DNA of 64,000 nt from Tateyamaria sp. ANG-S1. GTDB lineage: Bacteria > Pseudomonadota > Alphaproteobacteria > Rhodobacterales > Rhodobacteraceae. Every line of letters starts with the position of its first letter. The stretch's first letter is position 1. The translations under genes were made by a program, and so were the position numbers. Under the pieces are notes generated by a model. The model did not search any database. It was not told where the DNA came from and saw only the letters and a program-made list of their open reading frames with translations. The stretch covers positions 1-64,000 of the forward strand of contig NZ_JWLL01000005.1 in assembly GCF_000814025.1 (NCBI RefSeq). The letters run 5' to 3'. This document shows positions 8,080 to 19,033 of the stretch, in pieces.

Positions 8080-8745
8080 TCAGGCGAGTGTGTCCGCAAA
8101 CGCCTTGAACGCGGCACCATCGACCGCCGGACCATGACCAAAGGCAACGCGCCGGGGCCGCAGATCCGCCAGCTTGCGGATAGAGGCGCGCGCGGCGTCC
8201 ATGTCCCAGGTCGCAATCTCCAACGGCAGGCCAAGGCGCGGCGCCGTTGTGAACAGGTTCATACCCACTGCCGCATCGCCCGCGATCAAAACCCCATCCG
8301 ACGCCCGCCAGAAGGAAATATGCCCCTGCGTGTGGCCAGGCGTTTCAACCACCTCGAACCCGCCGACCTTGTCCCCTTCGACAAGCGTTCGGGCGACCGG
8401 ATACCCCTCACCTGCAAAGAACCGTTGCTGCATCTGCGCCATCAGCGATGTCGGGTTGGGAAAGGAGCCAAGGACATAGCCCGTTTCTGCCGCCTCACGC
8501 TCGGCCCCATGGCACATGAGCGGCAGGTTCAGCGCGCGGCACATCTCGGCCGTGGCGCCCTGATGGTCGGGGTGGGCGTGGGTCAGCACATGGGCCGACA
8601 GGGCCTTGCCGCGCAGGGCCTCCAGCAGCTTGCGGCCCGACCGTTTGACGCCCGCATCCACCAGCACATCGCCCAGCAGGTAGCAATTCACCGACTGCCG
8701 CGGCATCACCGGGATCTGCCACGCCGCCTCACCGATTTGGATCAT
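8080..8745 (-). CDS. Metallo-beta-lactamase-fold hydrolase
   Basis: A 221-residue metallo-hydrolase with the zinc-binding motif THAHPDH, a downstream VETPGHTQGH histidine and an IAGDAA aspartate. These are the ligands of a dinuclear metal site as in glyoxalase II-like hydrolases. The ATG at 8745 overlaps the stop of the mscS-like gene by four bases (ATGA), which fixes the start. The frame continues far upstream but only as antisense of nothing meaningful. The substrate is unknown; co-translation with a mechanosensitive channel gives no clear hint. Confidence 0.88.
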   Translation of the reverse strand: MIQIGEAAWQIPVMPRQSVNCYLLGDVLVDAGVKRSGRKLLEALRGKALSAHVLTHAHPDHQGATAEMCRALNLPLMCHGAEREAAETGYVLGSFPNPTSLMAQMQQRFFAGEGYPVARTLVEGDKVGGFEVVETPGHTQGHISFWRASDGVLIAGDAAVGMNLFTTAPRLGLPLEIATWDMDAARASIRKLADLRPRRVAFGHGPAVDGAAFKAFADTLA

Positions 8746-10145
8746 GATCCGTCGTCCTGTTGCCCGCCCTCGCCCAACAACCGCACCTCGCGCTGCGGGA
8801 ATGGGATCGAGATATCGTTCTCTTTGAAAATGTCCCAAAGTGCCAGATAGACGTTCCCGCGAATGTTTGTCAGCCCCCCCGTCGGGTCCGTAATCCAAAA
8901 GCGCAGGATATAGTCCACCGAGCTGTCGCCAAAGCCCACGATATGACAGACGGGCGGACGAGACGACAGCACACGCTCCACCCCCTTGGCGGCTTCGATG
9001 GCCAGCTTGCGGACCTGATGCGGGTCGCAGCCATAGGACGTGCCGAAATAGATATCGAGCCGCACGAACTGATCGGAGTGGGACCAGTTGACGACCTGCC
9101 CGGTGATCAAATCCTCGTTCGGGATCAGGTACTCGCGCCCGTCGCGGGTCACAACCGAGGCATAACGCGCACCCAGCGTCTGGATCCACCCGAACGTGTC
9201 GCCCAGAGAAATCACATCCCCCGGCTTGATCGACTTGTCGAGCAGGATGATGACGCCGGAGACAAGGTTCGACACCACCTTTTGCAGACCAAAACCAAGG
9301 CCCACGCCAATGGCACCGGACAGCACCGCAAGGCCCGTCAGATCAATGCCCAGCGCCCGCACGCCCGCGTAAAACGCGATGGCGTAGAACACGATCTGCA
9401 CGACCTTGACGATCAGCACCCGCATCGAGGGCGAGATATCCTCGTTCGCCTGCACGCGGCTGGACGTGGTGACGGTGACAAAGCGGGCCAGCGCCAGCAG
9501 GCACCCGATGATGACCACACCCTGTACGATCAGCAGGGCCGAAATGCGCATCTCGCCAAAGCTGATGGCAGCCGCGTCCAGCAACTCCGCCGCCTCGTCC
9601 ACGACGCCCAGCACATACAGCGTTACGTAAATCGACGCGCCATAGCGCACGACCCGGCGCAAAAACAGCGACCGGATCAGCCGCGTGGCAAAGACCACCA
9701 GCAACCACGCCGTCGCCAGTGTCGCGATGACGCCCAGCACATAGGACCGCGACGGCCACGTCACCTCGCGCATGATCCAGACGACAATCCAGATCAGAAA
9801 AACGAAAAAGATGGCCCGCAACCGCTGGTGCACCACGACCAGCACACGCATGCGCCACTTGGGCCAGCCCTCGCGCGTGCCCATCCATTCACGGATGCGG
9901 GGGCCCAGCAGACGGCGCAGCAGGTGCGCGCCCAGAAACACGGCCAAGGCGATGCCAAGCTGGTAAGCCACCCAAGGGCGCAGCAAGGACGACACCAGCG
10001 TCTCGGCCTGCGCCAGCAGCAGGGTAAAGAGCGAGGTGACAACCTCGACCAGCGTCTCGCCATCCTGCGTTGCGCCCAGCGTTGCGGCCTCGGCCGCCGA
10101 ATTCAGCGCATCCGCGATTCCGTTGCCGCTGCCCTCGTTGCTCAT
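8742..10145 (-). CDS. MscS-family mechanosensitive channel
   Basis: A 467-residue channel with several N-terminal helices, the pore-lining helix rich in Gly/Ala (GLAVLSGAIGVGLGFGLQKV) and the MscS beta domain (KPGDVISLGDTFGWIQTLGARYASVVTRDG, then YLIPNED). The family releases solutes on hypo-osmotic shock. The ATG at 10145 is preferred over an upstream ATG at 10190 because GGAGGG lies just before it. The extended N-terminus (about 200 residues ahead of the pore helix) places it among the larger MscS-like proteins rather than the 286-residue E. coli MscS. Coupled to the hydrolase gene. Confidence 0.92.
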   Translation of the reverse strand: MSNEGSGNGIADALNSAAEAATLGATQDGETLVEVVTSLFTLLLAQAETLVSSLLRPWVAYQLGIALAVFLGAHLLRRLLGPRIREWMGTREGWPKWRMRVLVVVHQRLRAIFFVFLIWIVVWIMREVTWPSRSYVLGVIATLATAWLLVVFATRLIRSLFLRRVVRYGASIYVTLYVLGVVDEAAELLDAAAISFGEMRISALLIVQGVVIIGCLLALARFVTVTTSSRVQANEDISPSMRVLIVKVVQIVFYAIAFYAGVRALGIDLTGLAVLSGAIGVGLGFGLQKVVSNLVSGVIILLDKSIKPGDVISLGDTFGWIQTLGARYASVVTRDGREYLIPNEDLITGQVVNWSHSDQFVRLDIYFGTSYGCDPHQVRKLAIEAAKGVERVLSSRPPVCHIVGFGDSSVDYILRFWITDPTGGLTNIRGNVYLALWDIFKENDISIPFPQREVRLLGEGGQQDDGS

Positions 10146-10385
10146 CCCGCCCCTCCGCTCTGCACAACATGCAATGCCCGGGCCATGCAATCAATTGCAG
10201 CCTCGCTTGATCGGCGCATGGAATCCCGTTATCTGGCAGACATGACACGCCTCTTTGACATGGATGACCGCGCACGGCTGCGCGAACGCTTTTTCGGGGC
10301 GACGCACACGGTGCTCGCGCGCCTATAAGCGCGCACATTCCCGTCATCCATTTCAAATACAGCCAATCAAAGGGAGAGGACCAAC

Positions 10386-11789
<1,404 letters not shown>

Positions 11790-11808
11790 GGTGGGCAATC
11801 TGCCCACC
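11790..11808 (+). terminator. Hairpin directly after leuC
   Basis: GGTGGGCA ATC TGCCCACC is a perfect 8-pair stem with a 3-base loop starting one base after the leuC stop. No T-run follows. More likely it protects the leuC 3' end or reduces leuD expression than fully terminating, since leuD encodes the partner subunit. Confidence 0.45.
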
Positions 11809-11928
11809 ACCCCCTCCCATTCGTTAACGGTGTCTTACCGCACCATGACGATGGGGGTGCACAGGGGGTGTACGCATGGTGCACGGGGGGTGACAGGCCC
11901 TTTTCACGGCACCAACCACAAGATGTAG

Positions 11929-11947
11929 GGTGGGGTTTCACCCCACC
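11929..11947. repeat. GGTGGGG/CCCCACC palindrome before leuD
   Basis: GGTGGGG TTTCA CCCCACC is a perfect 7-pair palindrome 25 bases before leuD, preceded by GTAG. Palindromes of this kind are commonly dispersed between bacterial genes. It is close enough to the leuD start to influence ribosome access. Confidence 0.4.
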
Positions 11948-11972
11948 GCCTTTCCAGAAAAGGTTAACGAAA

Positions 11973-12578
11973 ATGGACAAATTCGAAACACTGACAGGGA
12001 TTGCGGCGCCCATGCCGCTGGTGAACATCGACACCGATATGATCATCCCCAAGCAGTTCCTGAAAACGATCAAACGCTCGGGCCTTGGCGCAAACCTCTT
12101 TGACGAGATGCGTTTTGACCGGCAGGGCAACGAAATCCCCGATTTCGTGCTGAACCAGGACGCCTATCGCAGCGCGGAGATCCTCGTGGCTGGCGACAAC
12201 TTCGGCTGCGGCTCCTCGCGCGAACACGCGCCCTGGGCGATCAAGGACTTCGGCATTCGCTGCGTCATAAGCACCTCATTCGCCGATATTTTCTACAACA
12301 ACTGCTTCAAGAACGGCATCCTGCCCATCGCCCTGCCGCAAGAGGCCGTGGACGTGCTGATGAAGGACGCGGAAAAAGGGGCCAACGCCCGCATGACCAT
12401 CGATCTGGAAAACCAGACGGTCACGACCTCGGACGGCGAAAGCTTCAGCTTCGAGGTGGACGCCTTCAAAAAGCACTGCCTGCTTGAAGGGCTGGATGAC
12501 ATCGGCCTGACCATGGAAAAGGCGGCCAGCATCGACACGTTCGAGGCGCAGGCCAGCCAGGCCCGCCCTTGGGTGTGA
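11973..12578 (+). CDS. leuD: 3-isopropylmalate dehydratase small subunit
   Basis: LeuD is the swivel-domain partner of LeuC in leucine biosynthesis. The 201-residue length is normal. Family motifs include [16 protein letters not shown] near the N-terminus and [20 protein letters not shown] near residue 75, whose loop contacts the substrate. The ATG at 11973 is used because the protein family begins here ([14 protein letters not shown]); the frame runs further upstream through the hairpin region without homology. Two strong hairpins follow the stop. Confidence 0.98.
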   Translation: MDKFETLTGIAAPMPLVNIDTDMIIPKQFLKTIKRSGLGANLFDEMRFDRQGNEIPDFVLNQDAYRSAEILVAGDNFGCGSSREHAPWAIKDFGIRCVISTSFADIFYNNCFKNGILPIALPQEAVDVLMKDAEKGANARMTIDLENQTVTTSDGESFSFEVDAFKKHCLLEGLDDIGLTMEKAASIDTFEAQASQARPWV

Positions 12579-12606
12579 TCAAGGATTAACCAATCCGAAC
12601 TATAAA

Positions 12607-12658
12607 AGAGGCAGCGGTTATGCCTCTCGTGGGGCGCAAACACAACATGTTGCGCCCC
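12607..12658 (+). terminator. Tandem hairpins ending leuCD
   Basis: AGAGGCA/TGCCTCT (12607-12613 with 12621-12627) is followed immediately by GGGGCGCAA/TTGCGCCCC (12631-12639 with 12650-12658). Two adjacent perfect stems just past leuD are the most likely end of the leuCD transcript, although a classical T-run is missing. Confidence 0.5.
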
Positions 12659-12816
12659 GCCAGAATCCCGCCGCAGAAATGATGCACAAACGCACCACAC
12701 GCACCCTCAAAAAGTCCAAAGCTTAACGTTTCATTAACCCTGAGCTTGAGACACCGGGGCAATCAAGGCACAAATGTGTCGAGAATGAGGCACCCGCCTG
12801 ACCCGGTGGGATCAAG

Positions 12817-13710
12817 TTGGAACAAGTACGCGGCAACGTATCGCGGCTGGCCAGTTTGAAGGGATCGAGAGACGTGATTGCACGAATGTCAGGCGCAGTC
12901 TTGCGCGGATTCTTGGTGGCTTTGATGATCGCCATCCCGGCCCTCGTGGTGCCGGGCATGTCTGTGGAGACATCCCAAGCCACTGTTTTGATTGCGCTTC
13001 TTGCGGCCGTGATGACGTTCATTGAATACAATGCGCGCAGCCCCAGCATTGTGGAATTCCGCGACGCAGCCCCGTTCAACCGTCTGCGCTTTGCCGCACT
13101 TCTGACGACAGTTTTCCTGCTCAGCATGATCTGCCGGGGCAAGTTGGAACCGACCCTTCTGACCAATGCGCTCACCTCCGTGGGCACGATCATCGGCAAC
13201 AGCATCGACTTCCCCTACAGCCCTGTGCGGCTGGTGGTTCTGATGCTGCCACCAGACTCCGATGATAGCGTTGTCCAATCCGTGCGCACGGCCGCGGGCC
13301 TCTCCTACCTCATCTCTCTGACCGCCATGGCCATGTTCCTGTTCCTCGTCCGGGTGCTGGGCTGGCCGTCGCGCAACGGGTCGTTCAACGTGTGGATCAA
13401 CCTGCCGCTCTTTGACCCGACCGCGGGCGGCGACGTGCTGCATCGCCTGAACCGCGATGCACGGATCAACATCGCCCTGGGTTTCCTCTTGCCCTTCATC
13501 ATCCCGGCAGTGGTCAAGATGACCGCCGACCTGCTAAACCCGATCACACTAGAGAACCCGCAAACCCTGATCTGGACAATGAGCGCATGGGCCTTCCTTC
13601 CTGCCAGCATGATCATGCGCGGCATCGCGATGCAGCGGATCGCGGACATGATCAAGGACCAGCGCAAGCGGGCCTACGCCAACGCCGACGCGGATATGCT
13701 GCTGGCCTGA
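12817..13710 (+). CDS. Conserved-looking integral membrane protein of unknown function
   Basis: A 297-residue protein with about six hydrophobic helices (near residues 27-46, 54-70, 90-108, 165-186, 220-240 and 255-270). No family motif is recognised. The start is TTG at 12817 with a weak GGTGGG upstream; an ATG at codon 24 (12886) is an alternative. It overlaps the frame of the downstream exonuclease/phosphatase-family gene and sits between leuD and leuB. Its persistence inside the leucine gene block suggests co-transcription rather than a role in leucine synthesis. Confidence 0.7.
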   Translation: MEQVRGNVSRLASLKGSRDVIARMSGAVLRGFLVALMIAIPALVVPGMSVETSQATVLIALLAAVMTFIEYNARSPSIVEFRDAAPFNRLRFAALLTTVFLLSMICRGKLEPTLLTNALTSVGTIIGNSIDFPYSPVRLVVLMLPPDSDDSVVQSVRTAAGLSYLISLTAMAMFLFLVRVLGWPSRNGSFNVWINLPLFDPTAGGDVLHRLNRDARINIALGFLLPFIIPAVVKMTADLLNPITLENPQTLIWTMSAWAFLPASMIMRGIAMQRIADMIKDQRKRAYANADADMLLA

Positions 13711-13721
13711 TCGCAGCCCAC

Positions 13722-14744
13722 ATGGCCCTGCTGGTCGGGGCCATGGCACACGCAGAAGCGATCCGCATCGCCACCTACAACACCGAGTTGCAACGCGATG
13801 GGCCTGGCCTGTTCCTGCGTGATCTCGCGCGCGGCGGTGACGACCAAATCGACGCGGTTCTGGCCGTGATTGCCCACGCCAACTCAGATGTCCTCGCCCT
13901 GCAAAACCTCGACTATGACCTGACAGGCGAGGCCCTGAGCCGGTTTGCCGAAGCCGCCGGATACCCCCACCATTTCGCGCTGCGGCCCAACACGGGCTTG
14001 CCCACCGGGCTAGACATGGACGGGGACGGGCGGCTTGGCGGTCCCCGCGATGCGCAAGGGTACGGGCGGTTCTCGGGCCAGGGTGGCATGGCGATCCTGT
14101 CCCGTTTCCCCATTATCGAGGATCAAGTCCAGAACTTGTCCGATCTGCTTTGGACAGCGCTCCCCGGGGCCCTACTGCCTGAGGTCGATGGCACCCCCTT
14201 CCCCTCACCGGATGCACAGGCCACGCAACGGCTGTCCACAGCCGGCCACTGGATCGTGCCCATAGACACGTCGGACGGCCACTTTCACCTGATGACCTTC
14301 CACGCGAGCCCTCCCGTCTTCGACGGGCCAGAGGATCGCAATGGCAAGCGCAATCACGATGAAATCCGCTTGTGGCAGCACGTGCTGGAGGGAAACGTTG
14401 GTACGGCCCCGCCCGGTCCCTTTGTCATTGCGGGCGACGCGAACCTGGACCCCGAGGACGGCAGTGGATTGAAATCGGCCATCCAAAACCTGCTGGCCGA
14501 TCCGCGCGTGACGGATCTGTCCCCGCGGGGACACAGCGGCACGGATACAGTGGACTGGACCGATCCCGTTCCCGGCGATTTGCGCGTCAGCTATGTCCTG
14601 CCCTCGACGCATTGGCGCGTGGTGGACAGTGGCGTGCTGTGGCCCGCACCGGGCGATCCACTGGCCGAAACCGTTGCGACGGCAAGCCGCCACAGGCTGG
14701 TTTGGGCGGACCTGACCCTTGACCCCGCAGGCACTGGTGAGTAG
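13722..14744 (+). CDS. Secreted endonuclease/exonuclease/phosphatase-family protein
   Basis: A 340-residue metal-dependent hydrolase of the DNase I-like fold: [16 protein letters not shown] at the start of the domain, then [24 protein letters not shown] (the catalytic GD-N motif) and a C-terminal [13 protein letters not shown] short hydrophobic start ([11 protein letters not shown]) followed by EAIRI looks like a signal peptide, so a periplasmic or secreted location is likely. The ATG at 13722 is chosen because it precedes the signal; it lies 11 bases after the previous stop. The substrate could be nucleic acid, phosphoester or sphingolipid and cannot be told from sequence. Confidence 0.85.
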   Translation: MALLVGAMAHAEAIRIATYNTELQRDGPGLFLRDLARGGDDQIDAVLAVIAHANSDVLALQNLDYDLTGEALSRFAEAAGYPHHFALRPNTGLPTGLDMDGDGRLGGPRDAQGYGRFSGQGGMAILSRFPIIEDQVQNLSDLLWTALPGALLPEVDGTPFPSPDAQATQRLSTAGHWIVPIDTSDGHFHLMTFHASPPVFDGPEDRNGKRNHDEIRLWQHVLEGNVGTAPPGPFVIAGDANLDPEDGSGLKSAIQNLLADPRVTDLSPRGHSGTDTVDWTDPVPGDLRVSYVLPSTHWRVVDSGVLWPAPGDPLAETVATASRHRLVWADLTLDPAGTGE

Positions 14745-14778
14745 GCGAAACCCCAAGCAATCAAAGGAGTTTCGCCCC

Positions 14779-15882
14779 ATGTCCAATCCGTCGATCTTGA
14801 TCCTGCCGGGCGACGGCATCGGCCCGGAAGTGATGGACCAGGTGGTCCGCGTCATCGACTGGTACGGCGCGAAACGCGATCTGGCATTCGAGGTATCCAC
14901 GGACCTTGTGGGCGGTGCCGCCTATGACGCACACGGTGTGCCGCTGCACGACGACACGATGGCGAAAGCCCAAGAGGTCGACGCCGTCCTGCTGGGCGCT
15001 GTGGGCGGCCCGAAATACGACGATCTGGACTTCTCAGTTAAGCCAGAACGCGGCCTGCTGCGCTTGCGCAAAGAAATGGACCTCTATTCCAACCTGCGCC
15101 CGGCCCAATGTTTTGACGCGCTGGCAGACTTTTCATCGCTGAAAAAGGATGTGGTTGCCGGCCTCGACATCATGATCGTGCGCGAACTGACCTCGGGCGT
15201 CTATTTCGGTGAGCCCCGCGGCATCATCGAAGAAGGCAACGAGCGTGTCGGCATCAACACCCAGCGCTACACGGAATCCGAGATCGAACGCGCCGCACGC
15301 TCCGCCTTTGAACTCGCGATGCGCCGGAACAAAAAGGTCTGCTCGATGGAGAAGGCCAATGTGATGGAAAGCGGTATCCTGTGGCGTGAGGTCGTAACCA
15401 AGGTGGGCGAGGACTACCCCGAGGTCGAGCTGAGCCACATGTATGCCGACAACGGTGCGATGCAGCTTGTCCGCGCGCCCAAGCAGTTCGATGTGATCGT
15501 GACCGACAACCTGTTCGGCGACATCCTGTCCGACTGTGCTGCGATGCTGACCGGCTCGCTTGGGATGCTGCCCTCGGCCAGCCTTGGCGCGCCGATGGCG
15601 AATGGCCGCCCAAAGGCGATGTACGAACCGGTCCACGGCTCGGCCCCTGACATCGCAGGTCAGGGCAAGGCGAACCCCATCGCCTGTATGCTCAGCTTTG
15701 CTATGGCGCTGCGCTATTCCTTCGATCAGGGGGAAGAGGCTGCGCGTCTGGAAGGTGCCATCGAGAAAGTGCTGGCAGATGGCGCACGCACCGGCGACCT
15801 GATGGGTCCGGAGGGCGGCACGCCACTGTCCACGGCTGAAATGGGCGACGCGATCCTCGCTGCACTTGACGCCAGTCTCTAA
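14779..15882 (+). CDS. leuB: 3-isopropylmalate dehydrogenase
   Basis: LeuB oxidatively decarboxylates 3-isopropylmalate with NAD in leucine synthesis. The 367-residue product has the N-terminal [12 protein letters not shown], substrate-binding arginines in [17 protein letters not shown], the [14 protein letters not shown] loop, the metal-binding aspartates in [11 protein letters not shown], and the NAD segment [12 protein letters not shown]. The ATG at 14779 follows a good AAAGGAG. It lies 34 bases after the nuclease gene, so that gene, the membrane protein and leuB may be co-transcribed. Confidence 0.98.
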   Translation: MSNPSILILPGDGIGPEVMDQVVRVIDWYGAKRDLAFEVSTDLVGGAAYDAHGVPLHDDTMAKAQEVDAVLLGAVGGPKYDDLDFSVKPERGLLRLRKEMDLYSNLRPAQCFDALADFSSLKKDVVAGLDIMIVRELTSGVYFGEPRGIIEEGNERVGINTQRYTESEIERAARSAFELAMRRNKKVCSMEKANVMESGILWREVVTKVGEDYPEVELSHMYADNGAMQLVRAPKQFDVIVTDNLFGDILSDCAAMLTGSLGMLPSASLGAPMANGRPKAMYEPVHGSAPDIAGQGKANPIACMLSFAMALRYSFDQGEEAARLEGAIEKVLADGARTGDLMGPEGGTPLSTAEMGDAILAALDASL

Positions 15883-16091
15883 GCCAAACACGGGCGCGCG
15901 GGCATGGCCTCAGCGCGCCTGATCCGGCGTTTACCCAGTCATACCCATTGCCATGAACCGCCGGGTAACAGCCGCTTTACGCTCATTTTTGAGCAGTTGA
16001 CATTTAGCGCCTGACGCAACGGCATCCATCAGTGGACAATCCGCGCGGTGCCGCTATTGATCGGGCGACACCACCAACGAACTGATCCACC

Positions 16092-17075
16092 ATGTCTGCC
16101 AATGCCAAAGGGGCCGTGCTGGCCCTGATCGCCTTTGGGCTGTTTTCGACCCACGACGTTTTCATCAAGACCCTCGGCGCGACCTATTCGCCGATCCAGA
16201 TCGTGTTTTTCAGTGTTCTGCTCAGCTTTCCACTGGCGACGATCATGCTGATGCGGGACGCAAAGCCGGGTACCCTGGTGCCGGTGCATCCGTGGTGGAT
16301 GGCCGTGCGCACAGTTGGGGCCGTGATCACTGGTGTGTCGGCCTTTTACGCCTTTTCGACCCTACCTTTGACGCAAACATACGCGATCCTATTTGCAACG
16401 CCCCTGCTGATCACCGTGCTGTCGATCCCGATCCTTGGCGAGAGGGTACGCCTGCCACGCTGGTTGGCGGTGATTGTCGGGCTTCTGGGTGTCATGGTGG
16501 TGCTGCGCCCCGGTGCGACGGACTTGACGTTGGGCCATGCCGCGGCGATCCTCGCGGCCTTTTCCGGTGCCTTTGCGTCGATCGTTGTGCGCAAGATCGG
16601 AGCCGAGGAGCGCACGGTTGTTCTGCTGCTCTATCCGATGGTCGGGAACTTTCTTGTGATGGGTGTGGCCCTGTTTTTCGTGTACGAGCCCATGCCCGGG
16701 GAACACCTGGCCATGCTGGCCATCATTTCGGTCATGGCATGGATTGCGGGGCGCTTCATCATTGCAGCCTACCAGACGGGCGAAGCAGCTATCGTCGCCC
16801 CAATGCAGTATTCACAGATCCTGTGGGCAACGGCGTATGGTTTGATCTTTTTCGACGAAACGCCCGACATGTTCACGGGCATTGGTGCGGCGATCATCAT
16901 CGCATCCGGCTTGTTCATCGTGTTCCGGGAAAGCACGTCGGGCACCTCCGAAAACACACCGGTTCTACGCACCCGTAGCCGCATCGGCACCCCCGGCACG
17001 TTCCGCGTCAGCAGCCTGATGACCAGCGGGCGGTTCCGCGACAAGCCACTTGCCAAAACGCCGGACGCGGAGTAA
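16092..17075 (+). CDS. DMT-superfamily (EamA) transporter
   Basis: A 327-residue protein with two EamA repeats and ten predicted helices. The first repeat begins AKGAVLALIAFGLFSTHDVF and the second near residue 150 (GHAAAILAAFSGAFASIVV); both include the glutamate/proline helix pattern (ILGERVRLPRW; FFDETPDMFTGIG). The roughly 35-residue cytoplasmic tail is basic. Family members export metabolites, amino acids or drugs; the substrate is not predictable. The gene ends 15 bases before tRNA-Pro. Confidence 0.9.
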   Translation: MSANAKGAVLALIAFGLFSTHDVFIKTLGATYSPIQIVFFSVLLSFPLATIMLMRDAKPGTLVPVHPWWMAVRTVGAVITGVSAFYAFSTLPLTQTYAILFATPLLITVLSIPILGERVRLPRWLAVIVGLLGVMVVLRPGATDLTLGHAAAILAAFSGAFASIVVRKIGAEERTVVLLLYPMVGNFLVMGVALFFVYEPMPGEHLAMLAIISVMAWIAGRFIIAAYQTGEAAIVAPMQYSQILWATAYGLIFFDETPDMFTGIGAAIIIASGLFIVFRESTSGTSENTPVLRTRSRIGTPGTFRVSSLMTSGRFRDKPLAKTPDAE

Positions 17076-17090
17076 GCCGCCCGGCACGGT

Positions 17091-17167
17091 CGGAGTGTAG
17101 CTCAGCCTGGTAGAGCACTGTCTTCGGGAGGCAGGGGCCGGAGGTTCGAATCCTCTCACTCCGACCA
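17091..17167 (+). tRNA. tRNA-Pro (anticodon CGG)
   Basis: A 77-base cloverleaf with encoded CCA. The acceptor stem is CGGAGTG/CACTCCG, the D arm contains GCTC...GAGC, the anticodon stem is CTGTC/GGCAG with loop TTCGGGA (anticodon CGG, reading CCG), the T arm contains GTTCGAATC, and the discriminator base is A. No integrase lies next to its 3' end. Confidence 0.97.
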
Positions 17168-17319
17168 GATTGTCATGCAATTTTGTAGAGTTGCAGGGAC
17201 TTTGTCCCAGGAACCATCAATGTGTTCTCTATCTGCACACACTCTGTCCAACTGGTTGAAAACAAATGATCCCTTTTGGTGCCCTACCTGTTGCGTGCAC
17301 CAGACGCCGCTTGTCACGG

Positions 17320-18240
17320 TCAATTTTGGCCGTCTTTGGATCGCCTCTGCTGCTCGCGAAAACGTTCGAAAAAGAACTCGGTAAATCTGCGCGTCGCTGC
17401 GGAGCGGTAGGGTGTGGGTGGGAAAACGGCAGAAATTGTTCCAGACGGTAACGCAAACTCAGGGAGCAGTTCGACAAGCTCCCCGTTGCTGAGTGCGTCG
17501 ACAACCATGAAATCTGGCATATTTGCGACACCACCTCCGGCCTTGACCACCGACAGGACAGCCTGCGTCGTATCTCCAGTAACAGATGGTTGAAACGTCA
17601 TATCGCGGGTCCGGCCACGCTTGTCAGTGAAGGTTAGTTTGGACGGCGCCTTCAACGCTCTATTCTCAATGAAGGGAAGGCGTGCAAGGTCGTCGAGCGT
17701 TTGCGGCATCCCGAAAGCCTCGACAATGGACGGAGCCGCGACCACAACCTGAGAGAACCCGGTCAGTTTCCTAGCGGTATTGGACGAGTCCTCTAGCCAG
17801 CCGACGCGAAACGCGATGTCAAACCGCGCTTCCACTGGATTAAACCGCGTATCGCTCAGCGTCAGATCAATCCTGAGAGCAGGATGGATTAAGCTGAACG
17901 CCGCGACTGCAGGCGCAACATAGCCAACGCCAAACTCATGCGGAGCCGTCACACGGAGTTCTCCAGACGGCTCATCGCGACCTTTCCGTACCAGATGAAA
18001 GGCGTCCTTGGCCTGCGCAACTGCGGCACGTGCGGCCTCATAGAAACTCTCGCCCGTCTCGGTCAAATTGAAATGCCGGGAGTTTCTGAGAACAAGCGTC
18101 GCTCCCAGGTCATCCTCCAAGAGTTGAAGCTGTTTGCTGACGACCGCCTTGGACACCCGCAACCGCGCGGCGGCGGCGGTAATTGTGCCTTCCTCAGCGA
18201 TCGCCACAAAGTAAGCAAGCCGGTTCAGGTTCTCTGACAT
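17320..18240 (-). CDS. LysR-family transcriptional regulator
   Basis: A 306-residue LysR protein: winged helix-turn-helix in residues 1-60 (LNRLAYFVAIAEEGTITAAA, then AVVSKQLQLLEDDLGATLVLR) and a periplasmic-binding-like effector domain from about residue 90. It is divergent from a DsbA-like/membrane/AhpD-like gene set that starts 156 bases away, the usual arrangement of a LysR regulator and its target. A 7-base perfect inverted repeat lies in the intergenic region. The inducer is unknown; the thiol-redox nature of the neighbours hints at oxidants or electrophiles. Confidence 0.92.
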   Translation of the reverse strand: MSENLNRLAYFVAIAEEGTITAAAARLRVSKAVVSKQLQLLEDDLGATLVLRNSRHFNLTETGESFYEAARAAVAQAKDAFHLVRKGRDEPSGELRVTAPHEFGVGYVAPAVAAFSLIHPALRIDLTLSDTRFNPVEARFDIAFRVGWLEDSSNTARKLTGFSQVVVAAPSIVEAFGMPQTLDDLARLPFIENRALKAPSKLTFTDKRGRTRDMTFQPSVTGDTTQAVLSVVKAGGGVANMPDFMVVDALSNGELVELLPEFALPSGTISAVFPPTPYRSAATRRFTEFFFERFREQQRRSKDGQN

Positions 18241-18288
18241 ATCCGCTGTCTCTCTTTCGAAGGCACCCTAGCGAAGACGATATCGACT

Positions 18289-18305
18289 GTCAGCTTTTAG
18301 CTGAC
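18289..18305. promoter_or_regulatory. Inverted repeat, candidate LysR operator
   Basis: GTCAGCT TTT AGCTGAC is a perfect 7-base inverted repeat in the 156-base divergent intergenic region between the LysR gene and the DsbA-like gene. It lies 48 bases from the LysR start and 92 bases from the DsbA-like start. Its position suits a regulator site controlling both directions. Confidence 0.45.
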
Positions 18306-18396
18306 TCTGCTTACAAATAGTTTGCCTTTAGATGACATCGCCAGGCACCTAACTTCATTCCAACAGTTGAGACAGACTTAGGAAAAGGCCAAAGCG

Positions 18397-19005
18397 ATGT
18401 CCCGCCGATTTACCTACATTTACGACACCTATTGCGGTTGGTGTCGCGGCGCGCACCCCGTGATCGCCGCCCTGATCGACAGCGGTGCCGAGGTGGAGAT
18501 GCTCCACATCCACCTCTTTCAAGGCGCAAACGCCCACCGTATGGCCGATGGTTTTGGAAAGGTAGCGCTTGCCCATGATACGCGGGTTGCCGGGCTGTCC
18601 GGGCAGGCATTTGATCAGCGCTACGTCGATCACGTGCTCGGGTCGCCAACGGAAGTTCTGGACTCGACTTTCACAGCCTGGGCCGCTGCACTTGTGCACA
18701 ATCGGGGCGCCCGCGCAGAAATCAAGCTTGCGCATGACCTGCAAAACCAACGCTACACTGAGGGCGTATCTGCACAAGACCGCGCGGCCGTTGAAGCGGC
18801 GATGGCACGGCTTGGGGTGACCGCAGCCCTCGAAGACGGGGCGCAAGCCGCCGCGCAAACCGCGGCGCGCGCCGGGCAAATACTGGCAAGCCTCAACCTC
18901 GGCGGCGTCCCACAACTGTTTGTTGAAGAGAACGGACAGCGCCACGTCCTCTCAATCGCTGAATTCTACAAGTCACCCGCTGCTGTGACCGCCTTGGCCA
19001 GCTGA
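18397..19005 (+). CDS. DsbA-family thioredoxin-fold protein (CGWC)
   Basis: A 202-residue thioredoxin-fold protein with the active-site pair at YDTYCGWC (Cys near residues 13 and 16) close to the N-terminus, and the cis-Pro region GGVPQLFVEE near residue 172. No signal peptide is present, so it is probably cytoplasmic, like FrnE-type oxidoreductases. A clear paralogue lies at 33312-33968 (YDPLCGWC), also beside a LysR gene. It leads a set with a membrane protein and an AhpD-like protein, 28 and 41 bases apart. Role: thiol-disulfide exchange or detoxification (inferred). Confidence 0.88.
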   Translation: MSRRFTYIYDTYCGWCRGAHPVIAALIDSGAEVEMLHIHLFQGANAHRMADGFGKVALAHDTRVAGLSGQAFDQRYVDHVLGSPTEVLDSTFTAWAAALVHNRGARAEIKLAHDLQNQRYTEGVSAQDRAAVEAAMARLGVTAALEDGAQAAAQTAARAGQILASLNLGGVPQLFVEENGQRHVLSIAEFYKSPAAVTALAS

Positions 19006-19033
19006 ACCACGCACCCATTCCGGAGAAAGCCCC

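Noticed and set aside
8760-10328. 522-codon frame on the plus strand
   Set aside because: It is antisense to the MscS-type gene and its product is dominated by Arg, His and Gln, typical of a shadow frame in GC-rich DNA.
10218-10328. 36-codon ORF before leuC, possible leader peptide
   Set aside because: It has scattered Leu codons rather than a run, no ribosome binding site and no terminator/antiterminator structure that I could pair.
17091-17200. tRNA-Pro 3' end as phage attachment site
   Set aside because: No integrase or repeated tRNA end is found nearby; the recombinase genes are 18 and 34 kb away.
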